Shown piece by piece: positions 20,770 through 22,336 of a DNA stretch of 22,336 bases. Position 1 is the first letter of the stretch; each line of letters opens with the position of its first letter. Origin of the DNA: Thermomucor indicae-seudaticae (Eukaryota; Mucoromycota; Mucoromycetes; Mucorales; Lichtheimiaceae); assembly GCA_000787465.1 (NCBI GenBank), contig JSYX01000585.1:1-22336 (forward strand), given 5' to 3'. Position numbers and translations under genes: made by a program. The notes beneath the pieces were generated by a model, which made no database searches, was not told the origin of the DNA, and saw nothing but the letters and a program-made list of their open reading frames with translations.

Positions 20770-21830
20770 TGCATTGCGATAAAGAAGGTTTACGGTGTGC
20801 ATCAAAATCAATTGATTGCGAAAACAACCAGGTCATCAGTGCAAAATGAATTGCGGTGTTATGAATGAAAGGGCCATATGACCTTTTCATCCTCTCCTTA
20901 TTCTCTCTGTCTGTTATGGAGAGTGTGCCAACTTTAAAGCTTCCCTATGGAATCAGCTGCAGGCTGGCCTTCCCACCAAAAAAAGAAGGAAGCTGTCGTA
21001 GCACCGTGTGGACCTTTTGGTACTTCCAACGTGGTTCATCATCACCTCGCAAAGTGTTAGAAAAACAACCTAAGACGGAACGTGATCTGTGATAGCTATG
21101 TAGATTTCTTTTGGATAGTACGTCATTGGTAAATTTGGTAAAGAGGGCGAAAAGTCTGCATGCAGATTTTGCCCTGTAACAGGATCACTTTGTGGCTCGC
21201 AACGAAAGTCGATCTGTTCAAATGCTCGGATCTTTCGGCCGAGCAACCTTCTCTTCATCCCGCGGAACTATTCCGATCTCCGATCCCAAGGCTGTGCGCC
21301 CAGCTTTTTCCCCATGGCTGGTATACAGTTGTACGTATAGAAATCACAACTCTATAACCCACCACTTTATTCTTTCGCGCTATGGCGATGCAACTTATTT
21401 TAAACGGCATGCAGAACCGCACAGTTGACACAATGCACGCAGGGTCTATAGCTTTTCTGCATAGTCCGACCGTGGAGAACAATGATTTGGCAGACTTCAA
21501 TTAACAGTGCTTCGATAAAGCTAAACTGCTTTCAAAATGTCAATTAAATGCATTCAAAAGTTTTAAACAATGACGTTATAGACAAGTTTACAATTCTTTC
21601 CAGATAAGTTAAAAGTTAATAGACTATTTGCTGAAAGTGTTCGTTTGATTGGAACAGTTATTGGGTAAATCCAGGTACACTACCTGTGATAATTGAGGTG
21701 ACAAAGTTAATTGCTCTCTGTAAGATTGAATTAGGTCTGTCCTTATCACGAAACAAAGGTAGCCGCTAAATCCTTTTATCTTGCATCGTGATTGGACCAA
21801 AGCCACATATGCAAGTTCAATACGCTATGA
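20770..21830. other. AT-rich stretch without a confident gene
   Basis: About 1,060 bases hold only short or shadow frames. The longest plus-strand ones (20865-21092, with LKLPYGISCRLAFPPKK; 21192-21428) and a minus-strand one (21255-21500) have no recognised motif. The first could be a further exon of the broken gene before it. 21430-21700 is AT-rich and looks non-coding. Confidence 0.35.
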
Positions 21831-22232
21831 CCACGTCAACGCAGCAGCCACGTTTTTGACGACGCAGAACAGGATAACTTGATCGCGTTCATTGATGCAT
21901 ATGCTGCAAGCCTGGAACGACGAAGACGCCTAAAAATGACGTGCATTGCTGTCAGATAAGTCCTGAAAAAAGCAATAACAGATGACAATGGTCCATGCGA
22001 TGCAACCGCGAGCGTACTTACAGATAGCTTGGTCTCCTGATGCATCAAAGGGCAGGATATTGAATGCAGCATGGTAGAGAACAAGTTACCTTATCTTGTC
22101 CCAGTTTCCCATTTATCGGTACGAAGGAGTGCCAAGAGGTGCAGCGGTGTCTATATGACATTGCTGCTCGACATGTGCAATTCCACACCTAAATTCCTTT
22201 ACATTTGTCGTCGACTTCTCTGTCGCCATTGA
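21831..22232 (+). pseudogene. Decayed ORF with two stops, unknown family
   Basis: One frame runs from 21831 with stops at 21957-21959 (TAA) and 22038-22040 (TGA) and reads as protein on both sides of each. It gives HVFDDAEQDNLIAFIDAYAA, then SLERRRRLKMTCIA, then ASVLTDSLVS, then CSMVENKLPYLVPVSHLSVR. The continuity of sense through the stops points to a decayed gene, probably of mobile-element origin (inference). Alternatively the stretch 21951-22022 could be an intron ending CTTACAG, after which another frame reads IAWSPDASKGRILNAAW. No family recognised. Confidence 0.4.
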
Positions 22233-22336
22233 TATATCCAGTCTGAAACAATAGGCGTGGCAGAGCCACAGCAAACGCAACCCCGAATCAAGCTACTGCA
22301 AAAAGGAGGGAGCACCGCTCATCATTGTCGAGTAAT

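Overview
The window looks like nuclear DNA of a Mucoromycota fungus, probably Mucorales. The genes are split by many short introns, mostly 55-76 bases with GTAAGT- or GTATGT-like donors, and lie densely on both strands. The gene set fits: an APSES regulator, a secreted GH46 chitosanase, a Kv-beta-like aldo-keto reductase and an RSPRY1-like RING/SPRY protein. The left edge carries relics of the kind of mobile-element proteins common in Mucorales. No bacterial operons, CRISPR array, rRNA or tRNA were seen. The order is a call from gene style, not from a database match.

Layout. 1-786: partial minus-strand ORF with a KDZ/CxC1-like N-terminus, then a broken minus-strand ORF of mobile-element type. 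1004-2638: S6K/RSK-type AGC kinase (8 exons, 401 aa). 3292-3508: unassigned terminal exon pair. 3791-4924: Stm1/SERBP1-like ribosome and mRNA-binding protein (5 exons, 284 aa). 5390-6212 (minus): four-TM membrane protein (208 aa). 6655-9311: RSPRY1-like protein (8 exons, about 740 aa) with a GC-AG intron and a RING completed by a last exon. 9547-10107: single-pass membrane protein with a PPAY motif. 10201-10943 (minus): PRL/PTP4A-like phosphatase. 11655-12171: small protein of four tandem C2HC fingers. 12155-12697: broken coding relic. 12965-13769 (minus): FIT-family ER protein. 14367-15915: secreted GH46 chitosanase. 16226-17723: Kv-beta-like aldo-keto reductase. 18127-19339 (minus): StuA-like APSES factor. 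20246-20769 and 21831-22232: exon-like but broken reading frames.

How the genes relate. This is ordinary eukaryotic gene order, not an operon. Several genes share short divergent regions (5390-6212/6655-9311, 10201-10943/11655-12171, 12965-13769/14367-15915, 18127-19339/20246-20769) or converge tightly (9547-10107/10201-10943). Themes are growth signalling (S6K-like kinase, Stm1-like protein, PRL phosphatase), ubiquitin (RING/SPRY protein, PPxY protein), lipid storage (FIT), cell-wall chitosan turnover (GH46) and morphogenesis (APSES). I found no convincing new multi-gene system. The most interesting items are local: a catalytic Tyr missing from the spliced reductase beside an in-frame Asn-Tyr-Ala in its intron, a RING with one ligand replaced by Gly, competing frames inside the RSPRY1-like exons, and the C2HC finger array.
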